Source of the DNA: Haloimpatiens sp042688525
Lineage (GTDB): Bacteria; Bacillota; Clostridia; Clostridiales; Clostridiaceae
DNA: 64,000 nt
Direction of reading: 5' to 3'
Assembly (NCBI RefSeq): GCF_042688525.2
Contig: NZ_JBHWAB010000001.1
Location: 372,001 to 436,000 of the forward strand
The notes under the pieces were generated by a model. The model was not told the DNA's origin. It ran no database searches and worked only from the letters and a program-made list of their open reading frames with translations. The first letter of the stretch is position 1; every line of letters begins with the position of its first letter. Made by a program: the position numbers and the translations under genes. Shown one piece after another: positions 53,413 to 61,046 of this stretch.

Positions 53413-53480
53413 AAAGTGAAATGTTTTAGGGAAATATATCATTTTCCACGGTGACTGTTTTTCATCTGCGAAAGTTGGAT
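53413..53480 (+). mobile_element. Right-half fragment of the giant-hairpin element, copy C
   Basis: From AAAGTGAAATG to CTGCGAAAGTTGGAT this matches the last 68 or so bases of copies A and B, more diverged. The left half is missing. Its end abuts the stop codon of the sigma-54 regulator gene on the other strand. Confidence 0.7.
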
Positions 53481-55486
53481 TATTCATCTTTGATAATTCC
53501 ATATTTTTTACATTTTAGTGCTACAGTTCTGTGAGTTACGCCTAAAGCTTTTCCAGCTTTATTGTAACTGCCATATTTTTTCATAGCTAAACTTATTATT
53601 TCTTTTTCATATTTTTCTAAGGGTAAAATTTCATCATTTTTTAAATTTATAAGATGATTTTTTTCTTTATTTATGTTAGTTATGTAAAAAGGCAAGTCCT
53701 TAGTGGTGATAACATAATCTTCACACATATTTATGGCTCTTTCTATTATATTTTCTAATTCTCTAATATTACCAGGCCATTTATATTGTTCTAGATATTT
53801 TAAACAAGCTGCATCCATACCTTTAATTTTCTTATTTAATTTTTTACTTATTTTTTTCATAAAATGTTCACTTAACAAATTTATATCTTCTTTTCTATTT
53901 CGAAGAGGAGGTAGATTTATTGAGATAACATTTAATCTATAATATAAATCTTCTCTGAATTCACCATTTTTCATCATTTCTTCTAAATTTCTATTAGTTG
54001 CCGCAATAACTCTTACATCCACTTTTTTAGAAATTATTCCACCTACACTTTCAAACTCCATTTCTTGTAAAACTCTTAATAGTTTTACTTGCATAGAAAG
54101 AGGCATATCTCCAATTTCATCTAAAAATATTGTTCCTTCATTTGCTAAGGTGAATTTACCAGGCTTACTTTTATAAGCACCTGTAAATGCTCCCTTTTCA
54201 TAACCAAATAATTCACTTTCTAAAAGATTTTCAGGAATAGCAGCGCAATTTACTCTCACAAAAGGTTTTTCACTTCTATCACTATTATAATGAATAGCTT
54301 TAGCAATAAGTTCTTTGCCAGTTCCACTTTCACCTCGTATAAGTACAGTAGAAGTAGAATGAGAGGCTTTTTCTGATATATATAAAACCTCTTTTAGACA
54401 GCCACTTGTTCCTATTATATCTTGAAAAGAACCATTTAATAAGGCTTGTCGTCTAATTTCATCTTTATAATAATTTAATTCTTCTTCAGATTTTTCAAGC
54501 TTATTCAATAGCTCTTTCATTTCATTAACAGGTCTAGAAATTGAAATAATACCCTTAAAATCATTATCTATAAATATAGGTTCTACAGTAGAAATTAAAT
54601 CTATATTATCTTTTTTATAAATTATATTATCTAATTTTTTTCTGTTTTTAAAAGCTTTCATTCTGAGACCATTGGGAGATATAGCTTTTAAATCTATGCC
54701 AAGGATATTATTTTTACTTAAATTAAAGTTTTTTTCATATGCAGGATTAATATAACTTATTTTTCTATCATCATTTACAAAACATATCAAATCGTGTGAT
54801 GCTTCCAAAATTTTTATGAATTTTTCATTTAACTCTTTTATTCCTATAAGTTCAGAAATATCTTGGAATATACCTATAGCTCCTAGAATTTTATTGTTTT
54901 TACCTAGAATAGGAGCTCTATTTACAATTACAATATTATTATTTATATGTTGAATTTTACCTAAATGATGTTCTTTGTTCTTTACAATGGTAGGTAAATC
55001 AGAGGTTGGAATTATATCAGTAATATATTTTCCACAAACATTTTCTAAGCAGTCATCAATTATTCTAAGAGCATATTCATTTACGCTAGTTATGTGTGAA
55101 TTGGTATCTATAACAATTATACCAATAGGAATATTACTTATAATCTGTTCGTTAGCAATTGTATTTTCTTGAATTATTGCATCTATTTTCGACATATTAT
55201 TGTCATTAAGATCAATATTAACAAATTCACAAATTTCAAATAGCGCTTTTTCAGCTGCTAGGGAGTTATTTTTACAATAAAATTCTACAATTTCACCTTG
55301 TTTAATTTTTAGTGATAACAAAGCCAACATACTTATTGCCAATGGTTGAGAACTAGAATTTGATTTTTTTATATAAATATTTACATTATATTTCGACTTT
55401 AACTGAGAAGCTTTATCCACTATCATAGCAGCTATTCTTGTATGTATACCACTTTCAATGTTAATTTCAACGTTTTTTTTAATCAT
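53480..55486 (-). CDS. Sigma-54-dependent activator with HPr-like and PAS domains
   Basis: The 668-residue product has, in order: an HPr-like domain (1-90) with the active-site pattern GIHTR, His15 and Arg17, and a Ser52 in the place of HPr Ser46; one PAS domain (about 110-215) and probably a second (about 220-330); a sigma-54 AAA+ domain with Walker A GESGTGKE at 385-392 and GAFTGA at 432-437; and a Fis-type helix-turn-helix at the C-terminus (NKAGKALGVTHRTVALKCKKYG). It starts at ATG 55486 after AAGGAGGTG. It is divergent from ptsI and probably activates it from the palindromic sites between them, gated by PTS phosphorylation. Confidence 0.93.
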   Translation of the reverse strand: MIKKNVEINIESGIHTRIAAMIVDKASQLKSKYNVNIYIKKSNSSSQPLAISMLALLSLKIKQGEIVEFYCKNNSLAAEKALFEICEFVNIDLNDNNMSKIDAIIQENTIANEQIISNIPIGIIVIDTNSHITSVNEYALRIIDDCLENVCGKYITDIIPTSDLPTIVKNKEHHLGKIQHINNNIVIVNRAPILGKNNKILGAIGIFQDISELIGIKELNEKFIKILEASHDLICFVNDDRKISYINPAYEKNFNLSKNNILGIDLKAISPNGLRMKAFKNRKKLDNIIYKKDNIDLISTVEPIFIDNDFKGIISISRPVNEMKELLNKLEKSEEELNYYKDEIRRQALLNGSFQDIIGTSGCLKEVLYISEKASHSTSTVLIRGESGTGKELIAKAIHYNSDRSEKPFVRVNCAAIPENLLESELFGYEKGAFTGAYKSKPGKFTLANEGTIFLDEIGDMPLSMQVKLLRVLQEMEFESVGGIISKKVDVRVIAATNRNLEEMMKNGEFREDLYYRLNVISINLPPLRNRKEDINLLSEHFMKKISKKLNKKIKGMDAACLKYLEQYKWPGNIRELENIIERAINMCEDYVITTKDLPFYITNINKEKNHLINLKNDEILPLEKYEKEIISLAMKKYGSYNKAGKALGVTHRTVALKCKKYGIIKDE

Positions 55487-55497
55487 ACGACACCTCC

Positions 55498-55514
55498 TTG
55501 ATAAAAAATATCAA
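55498..55514. promoter_or_regulatory. Putative activator site 1
   Basis: TTGATAAAAAATATCAA, dyad TTGATA-N5-TATCAA. It touches the ribosome binding site of the sigma-54 regulator gene and could also give autoregulation. Identical to site 2. Confidence 0.65.
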
Positions 55515-55529
55515 TATTTTAAAATTGTA

Positions 55530-55546
55530 TTGATAAAAAATATCAA
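55530..55546. promoter_or_regulatory. Putative activator site 2
   Basis: TTGATAAAAAATATCAA, the same 17 bases as site 1, with starts 32 bases (about three helical turns) apart. Confidence 0.65.
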
Positions 55547-55630
55547 TATATATTTTACTATACTTATTGTAGTTAATCTACAGTTTTTAGTGATATAATA
55601 TTAGTAATTGACATTAATCAAATATTTAAG

Positions 55631-55647
55631 TTGATAAAATTTATCAA
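55631..55647. promoter_or_regulatory. Putative activator site 3
   Basis: TTGATAAAATTTATCAA, a perfect palindrome around one base and a variant of sites 1 and 2. Centred about 110 bases before the predicted sigma-54 start, the usual range for upstream activator sites. Confidence 0.65.
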
Positions 55648-55723
55648 GTATTAATTATAATGAATATATTTTAAATTGTTTGATTTGTTGATTTTCAACG
55701 AATTTACTAGAAAAATATTTTTT

Positions 55724-55739
55724 TGGCATAAAAATTGCT
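55724..55739 (+). promoter_or_regulatory. Sigma-54 (-24/-12) promoter of ptsI
   Basis: TGGCAT at 55724-55729, five A, then TTGCT at 55735-55739: the -24 GG and -12 GC pairs have the required 10 bases between them. Start of transcription near 55751. It lies downstream of three dyad sites and opposite a sigma-54 activator gene. Confidence 0.78.
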
Positions 55740-55784
55740 CATAACTTATATTTGGTTACATAGTTAAACATAAAACATCATTTT

Positions 55785-55813
55785 TTGACACATACTTAAA
55801 ATTAGAATATAAA
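55785..55813 (+). promoter_or_regulatory. Sigma-A promoter of ptsI
   Basis: TTGACA at 55785-55790 and TATAAA at 55808-55813, 17 bases apart. It would start transcription near 55820, only a few bases before the ribosome binding site, and could give basal expression next to the sigma-54 promoter. Confidence 0.6.
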
Positions 55814-55837
55814 TAGTAGTTGGGGAGGAATTTTATA

Positions 55838-57466
55838 ATGATTAAAGAAGGTATTTCAGCATCTAAAGGATATGCGATTGGTAAAGTAGTTATAAAAACT
55901 GATGAGGAAGTTCAAATAGTAGAAAAGAAAATTGAAGATATTGGTGCTGAAAAAGCAAGATTAAAAGAAGCTGTAGAAGCTTCAAGAGAGCAATTAATGA
56001 AAATTAAGGAAAAAGCAGAAAAAGAAGTAGGTGCAGATAAAGCTGCAGTTTTTGAAAGTCATATGATGCTTTTAGATGATCCAGAATTTACTGGTGCAAT
56101 AGAAATGAATATAGACTCAAATAGTGTGAATGCAGAAAAAGCACTTCAAGATGTTATAGATATGTATATGGGAATATTTGCAGCTATGGAAGATGAGTAC
56201 ATGAGAGAAAGAGCTGCTGATGTAAAAGACGTAGGTAAGAGAATATTAAATAACTTAGCTGGAGTAAAAGGTGTAGATTTTGATAGCTTAGATGAAAATA
56301 CAATATTAGTAGCTCATGATTTAACACCTTCAGATACTGCTCAATTAGATAGAAATAAGGTTATAGCGTTTTTAACAAACATAGGAGGAAGAACTTCTCA
56401 TAGTGCTATAATGGCTAGAACACTTGAGATACCAGCTGTAGTTGGTCTTAAAGATATAACTGAAAGTGTAAAAGACGGAGATTTAGTAATTGTTGATGGT
56501 GTAGAAGGAATAGTAGAAGTTAATCCAAATGAAGAAACTATAAAGAAATATGAAGAAAAGAAAGAAGCTTATGCAAAAGAGAAAGAAGAACTTAAAAAAT
56601 TAATAAATATAAAAACTGTTACAAAAGCAGGAAAACATGTTGAAATTGTTGGAAATATAGGAAAAGCAGAAGATATTCACCAAGTTTTAGAAAACGGTGG
56701 AGATGGAGTAGGATTATTTAGAACAGAATTCCTATATATGGATAGAGAAGATATGCCATCAGAAGAAGAACAATTTGAATCATATAAATATGTTGCAGAA
56801 AAAACTAATGGTGGACCTGTAGTTATAAGAACACTTGATATAGGTGGAGACAAACAACTTCCATATTTACCATTACCAGAAGAAATGAATCCTTTCTTAG
56901 GATACAGAGCAATAAGATTATGTTTAGATAGAAAAGATATATTTAAAGTTCAATTAAGAGCTTTATTAAGAGCATCAGCTTATGGTAACATTAAAATAAT
57001 GTTCCCAATGATTTCTTCTGTTGATGAGTTTATACAAGCTAAAGCTGTATTAAAAGAATGTATGGATGAATTAAAAGCTGAAGGAAAAGATTTTAATGAA
57101 AATTTAGAAGTTGGTATGATGGTTGAAATACCAGCAGCTGCAGTTGCTGCAGATGAATTTGCTAAATATGCAGATTTCTTCAGTATAGGAACAAATGACT
57201 TAATTCAATATACATTAGCAGCAGACAGAATGAATGAAAAAGTATCATACTTATACAATCCACTACATCCAGCAATATTAGCACTTATAAAGAACACTAT
57301 AGAAGCTGCACATAGAGCAGGTAAATGGTGTGGAATGTGTGGAGAAGTTGCTGGTGATGAAAGAGTTATACCAACACTTGTTGAATATGGTTTAGATGAG
57401 TTTTCAATGAGCGCTACTTCTATATTAAAAGCTAAACAAATTATAATGAATACAGAAGTTAAATAA
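55838..57466 (+). CDS. ptsI: PTS enzyme I (phosphoenolpyruvate-protein phosphotransferase)
   Basis: Enzyme I takes phosphate from PEP and passes it to HPr, the first step of all PTS sugar uptake. The 542-residue product has the phosphorylated His188 in GGRTSHSAIMARTLEIPAVVG, the PEP-binding LFRTEFLYMDRE, and the C-terminal GTNDLIQYTLAADRMNE and CGMCGEVAGDE. ATG 55838 follows GGGGAGG; the frame open from 55820 begins before it. ptsH is not adjacent. Two promoters are predicted. Confidence 0.97.
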   Translation: MIKEGISASKGYAIGKVVIKTDEEVQIVEKKIEDIGAEKARLKEAVEASREQLMKIKEKAEKEVGADKAAVFESHMMLLDDPEFTGAIEMNIDSNSVNAEKALQDVIDMYMGIFAAMEDEYMRERAADVKDVGKRILNNLAGVKGVDFDSLDENTILVAHDLTPSDTAQLDRNKVIAFLTNIGGRTSHSAIMARTLEIPAVVGLKDITESVKDGDLVIVDGVEGIVEVNPNEETIKKYEEKKEAYAKEKEELKKLINIKTVTKAGKHVEIVGNIGKAEDIHQVLENGGDGVGLFRTEFLYMDREDMPSEEEQFESYKYVAEKTNGGPVVIRTLDIGGDKQLPYLPLPEEMNPFLGYRAIRLCLDRKDIFKVQLRALLRASAYGNIKIMFPMISSVDEFIQAKAVLKECMDELKAEGKDFNENLEVGMMVEIPAAAVAADEFAKYADFFSIGTNDLIQYTLAADRMNEKVSYLYNPLHPAILALIKNTIEAAHRAGKWCGMCGEVAGDERVIPTLVEYGLDEFSMSATSILKAKQIIMNTEVK

Positions 57467-57474
57467 AAAAACAC

Positions 57475-57515
57475 TAATCCCAGATAAGATTTCTTATCTG
57501 GGATTAATTTTTTTT
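57475..57515 (+). terminator. Terminator after ptsI
   Basis: TAATCCCAGATAAG at 57475-57488 pairs with CTTATCTGGGATTA at 57493-57506, followed after one A by a run of eight T. Strong. Confidence 0.92.
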
Positions 57516-57533
57516 AATAAAGATTTTTACTTT

Positions 57534-57563
57534 TTTACATGCAGGCAATATTTAGTATATAAT
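57534..57563 (+). promoter_or_regulatory. Probable sigma-A promoter of the TPR gene
   Basis: TTTACA at 57534-57539 and TATAAT at 57558-57563 are 18 bases apart. Confidence 0.6.
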
Positions 57564-57651
57564 ATTAATTGTATATAGAATAAAAAAATGTAAAAGGTTA
57601 AATAAGTATAACAATATGAGTCTAAATGATGAAATAAGTAAAGGTGATAAA

Positions 57652-58941
57652 ATGGATAAATCTTCTAAGTTGTATAAAAAAGCAGTTAAACTTTATAATT
57701 CTGGTTATATAGATAAGGCAATAGAAATTTGTGATAAAAGTATAAATGTAAATAGAAGAAATAGAGCAGCTTTAAATTTTAAAGGACTTATGCATTATTT
57801 TAAAGGCGATTTGAATGCAGCTCAAAGAGTATGGGAAATAAATTATAAATATAATAAAGATGAAATATCAAAAAAATATTTAAAAGATAGTAAAAATGAT
57901 GAAGAAAAATTTAATATTTATAGTGAGGCTGTAAAATTATATGAAGCTATAAATGTTAATGAATCACTTAAACTTTTTCAACGATGTGAAATTAGTGATT
58001 ATAATTGTATTAATATAAATAATTATATAGCTATGTGTTACGTGAAAAAGGGAGAATATAATAAGTGTATTACATATTTGAATAAAGTTTTAAAAATAGA
58101 TAAAAATAATTTAATGGCTAATAATACAAAAAGTAAACTTAAAGAATATGGAATAATTAAAAATAAAAATAATTATAAAAAAGTTATAGTTGGAATAATA
58201 GTTATTGGATTAATTTTAGGAATATGTTATGTATATAAAAATATTTCTTCATCAAAAGTAAAAAACTATGTTAATTCTGAGAAAGTGAAAGATAAAAAAG
58301 ATAAATATAAGAACAATACTAATAAACATGCATATGATGTAAGTGAAAATAATAAAAAAGTAAATGACAAATTAACTAATAAAAAAGCTGTAAATAATAT
58401 AAAAACAAAAGAACAAAAATCTGATGTGAAATTTTCAGCTAATCTTGTTAAGCAATATATAGAAAATGAAGAATTTATAAAGTTATATAATTCTTTGATA
58501 AGTTGTAATAAAGAAGAGTTATCAATAAATGATAGACTTATATATGAAAAAGGTATAAATTTTATGAAAGAAAGTGGAGTTAACTATTTTTATGAAAAAG
58601 GTAGAGAGTACTTGCAAAAGGAAAACTATAATGAAGCTAAAGAGAATCTTTTAAGAGGGTTTAGGTTTTCAGATGGAAGCTTTTTAAAATCACATATAGT
58701 ATACTTCTTAGGAATAACTTTTGAAAAACAAGAAGATGTAAGTAATGCAATAAAATATTATGAAATATATGAAAAGAGTTATTCTAAAGGAGATTATGCA
58801 GAAGAGACTCTTTATAAATTAGCTTTATTAAGTGTTTATAAAAACAAAGAAGATGCTAAAATGTATGCTAATAAACTTAAAAAAAATTATCCCGAATCTA
58901 TATATAATAATTCTAAGATGAAAGAAATAATAAACAATTAG
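57652..58941 (+). CDS. TPR-repeat membrane protein of unknown function
   Basis: The 429-residue product has tetratricopeptide-like repeats in the N-terminal 150 residues (for example YKKAVKLYNSGYIDKAIEICDKSI), one membrane helix near residues 180-200 (VIVGIIVIGLILGICYVY), a low-complexity Lys/Asn-rich linker, and more TPR-like helices in the C-terminal third (YLQKENYNEAKENLLRGF, then YFLGITFEKQEDVSNAIKYYEIYEKS). It should have TPR domains on both sides of the membrane. ATG 57652 follows AAAGGTGA; an upstream in-frame ATG at 57616 lacks one. I do not assign a function. Confidence 0.82.
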   Translation: MDKSSKLYKKAVKLYNSGYIDKAIEICDKSINVNRRNRAALNFKGLMHYFKGDLNAAQRVWEINYKYNKDEISKKYLKDSKNDEEKFNIYSEAVKLYEAINVNESLKLFQRCEISDYNCININNYIAMCYVKKGEYNKCITYLNKVLKIDKNNLMANNTKSKLKEYGIIKNKNNYKKVIVGIIVIGLILGICYVYKNISSSKVKNYVNSEKVKDKKDKYKNNTNKHAYDVSENNKKVNDKLTNKKAVNNIKTKEQKSDVKFSANLVKQYIENEEFIKLYNSLISCNKEELSINDRLIYEKGINFMKESGVNYFYEKGREYLQKENYNEAKENLLRGFRFSDGSFLKSHIVYFLGITFEKQEDVSNAIKYYEIYEKSYSKGDYAEETLYKLALLSVYKNKEDAKMYANKLKKNYPESIYNNSKMKEIINN

Positions 58942-58986
58942 TATAAATACTTATCAAAAATGGATAAAGAATAATTACTAAAATTA

Positions 58987-59015
58987 TTGACTTTGAGAAA
59001 AATAATATATAGAAT
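58987..59015 (+). promoter_or_regulatory. Promoter of the thioredoxin gene
   Basis: TTGACT at 58987-58992 and TAGAAT at 59010-59015 are 17 bases apart. Start of transcription near 59022. Confidence 0.65.
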
Positions 59016-59026
59016 ATAAATATATA

Positions 59027-59047
59027 ATATACCCAATAGGGGTATAT
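59027..59047. promoter_or_regulatory. ATATACCC/GGGTATAT dyad before thioredoxin
   Basis: ATATACCC at 59027-59034 and GGGTATAT at 59040-59047 are exact inverses 5 bases apart, just after the predicted start of transcription. The pattern ATACCC-N-GGGTAT resembles operators of the CsoR/CstR/FrmR family of copper- or persulfide-sensing repressors. No such repressor is in the window. Confidence 0.5.
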
Positions 59048-59062
59048 GAATGGAGGGATTAT

Positions 59063-59380
59063 ATGGTAAAATCAATAAATCAAATGAATTTTGGATCAGA
59101 GGTTTTAAATCAAAATGTGCCAGTTGTAGTAGATTTTTGGGCATCTTGGTGTGGACCTTGTAAAATGCTTGCACCAGTTATTGAGGAAGTATCAACAGAA
59201 TTAAAGGGAAAAGCTAAATTTGTAAAAGTAAATGTTGATGAGAATCCAGCAATAGCTGGTCAGTATCAAATAGCTAGTATACCGACAGTAATGATATTTA
59301 AAAATGGTTCAGTAGCTCAAACAATGGTTGGATTTAGACCTAAAAACGATATAAAAATGTTAATTGAACAACATATCTAA
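59063..59380 (+). CDS. trxA: Thioredoxin
   Basis: The 105-residue product has the active site WCGPC with Cys30 and Cys33, the buried Asp24 and the cis-proline in SIPTVMIF. TGGAGGGA precedes the ATG. It is followed by its likely reductase after a hairpin, so the two may be expressed together or separately. Confidence 0.96.
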   Translation: MVKSINQMNFGSEVLNQNVPVVVDFWASWCGPCKMLAPVIEEVSTELKGKAKFVKVNVDENPAIAGQYQIASIPTVMIFKNGSVAQTMVGFRPKNDIKMLIEQHI

Positions 59381-59386
59381 AATGAG

Positions 59387-59420
59387 TAGGCTGAGTTTCT
59401 TAAGAAACACAGCCTATTTA
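59387..59420 (+). terminator. Hairpin between thioredoxin and its reductase
   Basis: TAGGCTG-A-GTTTCTT at 59387-59401 pairs with AAGAAAC-A-CAGCCTA at 59402-59416, almost loopless, with ATTTA after it. The T tract is poor, so only partial termination is likely. Confidence 0.6.
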
Positions 59421-59470
59421 TGATTTTTAATAAGTTATATTAAAAATAAAGTATGTTTTGAGGTGAGAAA

Positions 59471-60331
59471 ATGGGAGAAAAATATGATATTGCTATAATA
59501 GGAAGTGGACCCGCTGGATTATCAGCGGCAATTAATGCAAAAATTAGAAATAAGAAAATAATTGTTTTTGGAAATAAAAATTTTAGTAATAAACTTATCA
59601 AAGCACCTAAAATAAATAATTATTTAGGCTTTTACAATATAACAGGTGTAGAACTTAAAGAAAAGTTTGAACAGCATATAAAATCTATGAATATAGATAT
59701 AAAATATGAAAAAGTTAATAATGTATATGCTATGGGAGAATATTTCACACTTATGATGAAAAATGAAACATATGATGCTAAAAAAGTTATTTTAGCAACA
59801 GGAATGGAATTTACAAAACCATTAAGAGGTGAAGAAGAATTTTTAGGAAGAGGAGTAGGATATTGTGCTACTTGTGATGCTCCTTTATATAGAAATAAAG
59901 TAGTTACAATAATAGGTCATAATAAAGAGGCAGAAGAAGAAGCTAATTTTGTGGGCGAAGTAGCATCAAAAGTATATTATGTTCCAATGTATAAGAGTGA
60001 ATATAACATAAATAAAAACATAGAAATAGTTAAAGATATGCCAGTTGAGATAAATGGAAAAATGAAGGTTCAAACATTAATATTAAAAGATAAAAAAATT
60101 GATACAGATGGGGTATTTATACTAAAAGATAGTGTAGCACCAAATCAACTTGTTCCAGGATTAGAAATAGAAGATGGTCATATTAAAGTTAATAGAAAGA
60201 TGGAGACTAATATACCAGGATGCTATGCTTGTGGAGATTGCACAGGAAAGCCTTATCAATATATGAAGGCTGTGGGAGAAGGTCAAGTTTCAGCTCTTAA
60301 TGCTGTTAACAAATTAGATAACAAAATGTAA
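59471..60331 (+). CDS. Thioredoxin reductase-like flavoprotein, probably ferredoxin-dependent
   Basis: The 286-residue product has the FAD motif GSGPAG at 11-16 and the redox pair Cys132-x-x-Cys135 (CATC), so it is of the low-molecular-weight thioredoxin reductase class. It is shorter than the usual 305-320 residues. In place of the NADPH-binding GxGxxA it has IGHNKEAEEEA, and the HRRxxxR motif is missing (YVPMYKSEYN). This matches the ferredoxin-dependent flavin thioredoxin reductases described in clostridia. The neighbouring thioredoxin is the probable substrate. GAGGTGAG precedes the ATG. Confidence 0.85.
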   Translation: MGEKYDIAIIGSGPAGLSAAINAKIRNKKIIVFGNKNFSNKLIKAPKINNYLGFYNITGVELKEKFEQHIKSMNIDIKYEKVNNVYAMGEYFTLMMKNETYDAKKVILATGMEFTKPLRGEEEFLGRGVGYCATCDAPLYRNKVVTIIGHNKEAEEEANFVGEVASKVYYVPMYKSEYNINKNIEIVKDMPVEINGKMKVQTLILKDKKIDTDGVFILKDSVAPNQLVPGLEIEDGHIKVNRKMETNIPGCYACGDCTGKPYQYMKAVGEGQVSALNAVNKLDNKM

Positions 60332-60375
60332 AAAACTAAAACTCATGATTTTGTAAAATCATGAGTTTTAGTTTT
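60332..60375. terminator. Bidirectional terminator between convergent genes
   Basis: Positions 60332-60352 and 60355-60375 are perfect 21-bp inverted copies around two bases, with A runs on the left and T runs on the right. It overlaps the stop codon region of both flanking genes. Confidence 0.9.
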
Positions 60376-60907
60376 ATTTTACTGCAAAGAATACATGATT
60401 ACCTATGGTTATAATATTCTTTTTTGAGATGTTTTTCATCCAATTACATGTAGATATTTTAGGGTTATAAAAGAATAAAGCTTTTGATGTTGGATCTTTA
60501 CCTTTTAAAGCATCAAGTACAGCATTATAACTATTTTTATCAGGTTCTATGTTTATAGATCCATTTTTAACACAAGAAAAAGCTTTTTTTTGTTTGACTA
60601 CTCCTTCTACAGTATTGGGAAATTTTGAGCTTATTAATCTATTAAGAATAACAGAGGCTACTGCAATTTTACCCCTATAGGGTTCACCGCAACTTTCACC
60701 ATATACAACTTGAGCCATTAAGTAGACGTCTTTGTTTGTTATAAATAATGGTTTACTTTCATTGAAAACTGCTACAACTTCATTTTCTTGTTCATTATAT
60801 AAATTTTTTATATTTTTTTCATCTTTTTCGCTCACTAATCCTTTTGCATTAATACAAGGTGTAAAAATAAATATTAGTGTTATTAATATTGTTACAATTT
60901 TTTTCAT
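60374..60907 (-). CDS. Cell-wall hydrolase of the SleB/CwlJ type
   Basis: The 177-residue product has an N-terminal signal peptide (MKKIVTILITLIFIFTPCINA) and a Hydrolase_2 domain: MAQVVYGESCGEPYRGKIAVASVILNR, with the catalytic glutamate, and YNAVLDALKGKDPTSKALFFYNPK. Such enzymes are lytic transglycosylases or hydrolases of spore cortex. Here the substrate could be cortex or vegetative wall. The start at 60907 is set by AAAGGAGGAAAAAG; the longer frame to 60988 lies before it. Confidence 0.88.
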   Translation of the reverse strand: MKKIVTILITLIFIFTPCINAKGLVSEKDEKNIKNLYNEQENEVVAVFNESKPLFITNKDVYLMAQVVYGESCGEPYRGKIAVASVILNRLISSKFPNTVEGVVKQKKAFSCVKNGSINIEPDKNSYNAVLDALKGKDPTSKALFFYNPKISTCNWMKNISKKNIITIGNHVFFAVK

Positions 60908-61046
60908 CTTTTTCCTCCTTTGCCTGCATATAATTATATGCAATAAAGGCATAAAGTATGTAAAAAAATGATAGGATATGGAAAACATGCTTTTAGTTGG
61001 ATTAGTGATATTATTCCCGTTTTAAAAAAAATAATACAAAAGTAAA

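Noticed and set aside
52782..53480. CRISPR or tRNA-derived origin of the repeats after fruK
   Set aside because: Units are 259 bp, inverted within themselves and with transposon-like ends; no cloverleaf or spacer pattern.
55568..55583. TGTAG-ATTAA-CTACA dyad in the ptsI region
   Set aside because: Only 5-bp arms, single copy and unlike the three repeated TTGATA dyads; likely chance in AT-rich DNA.
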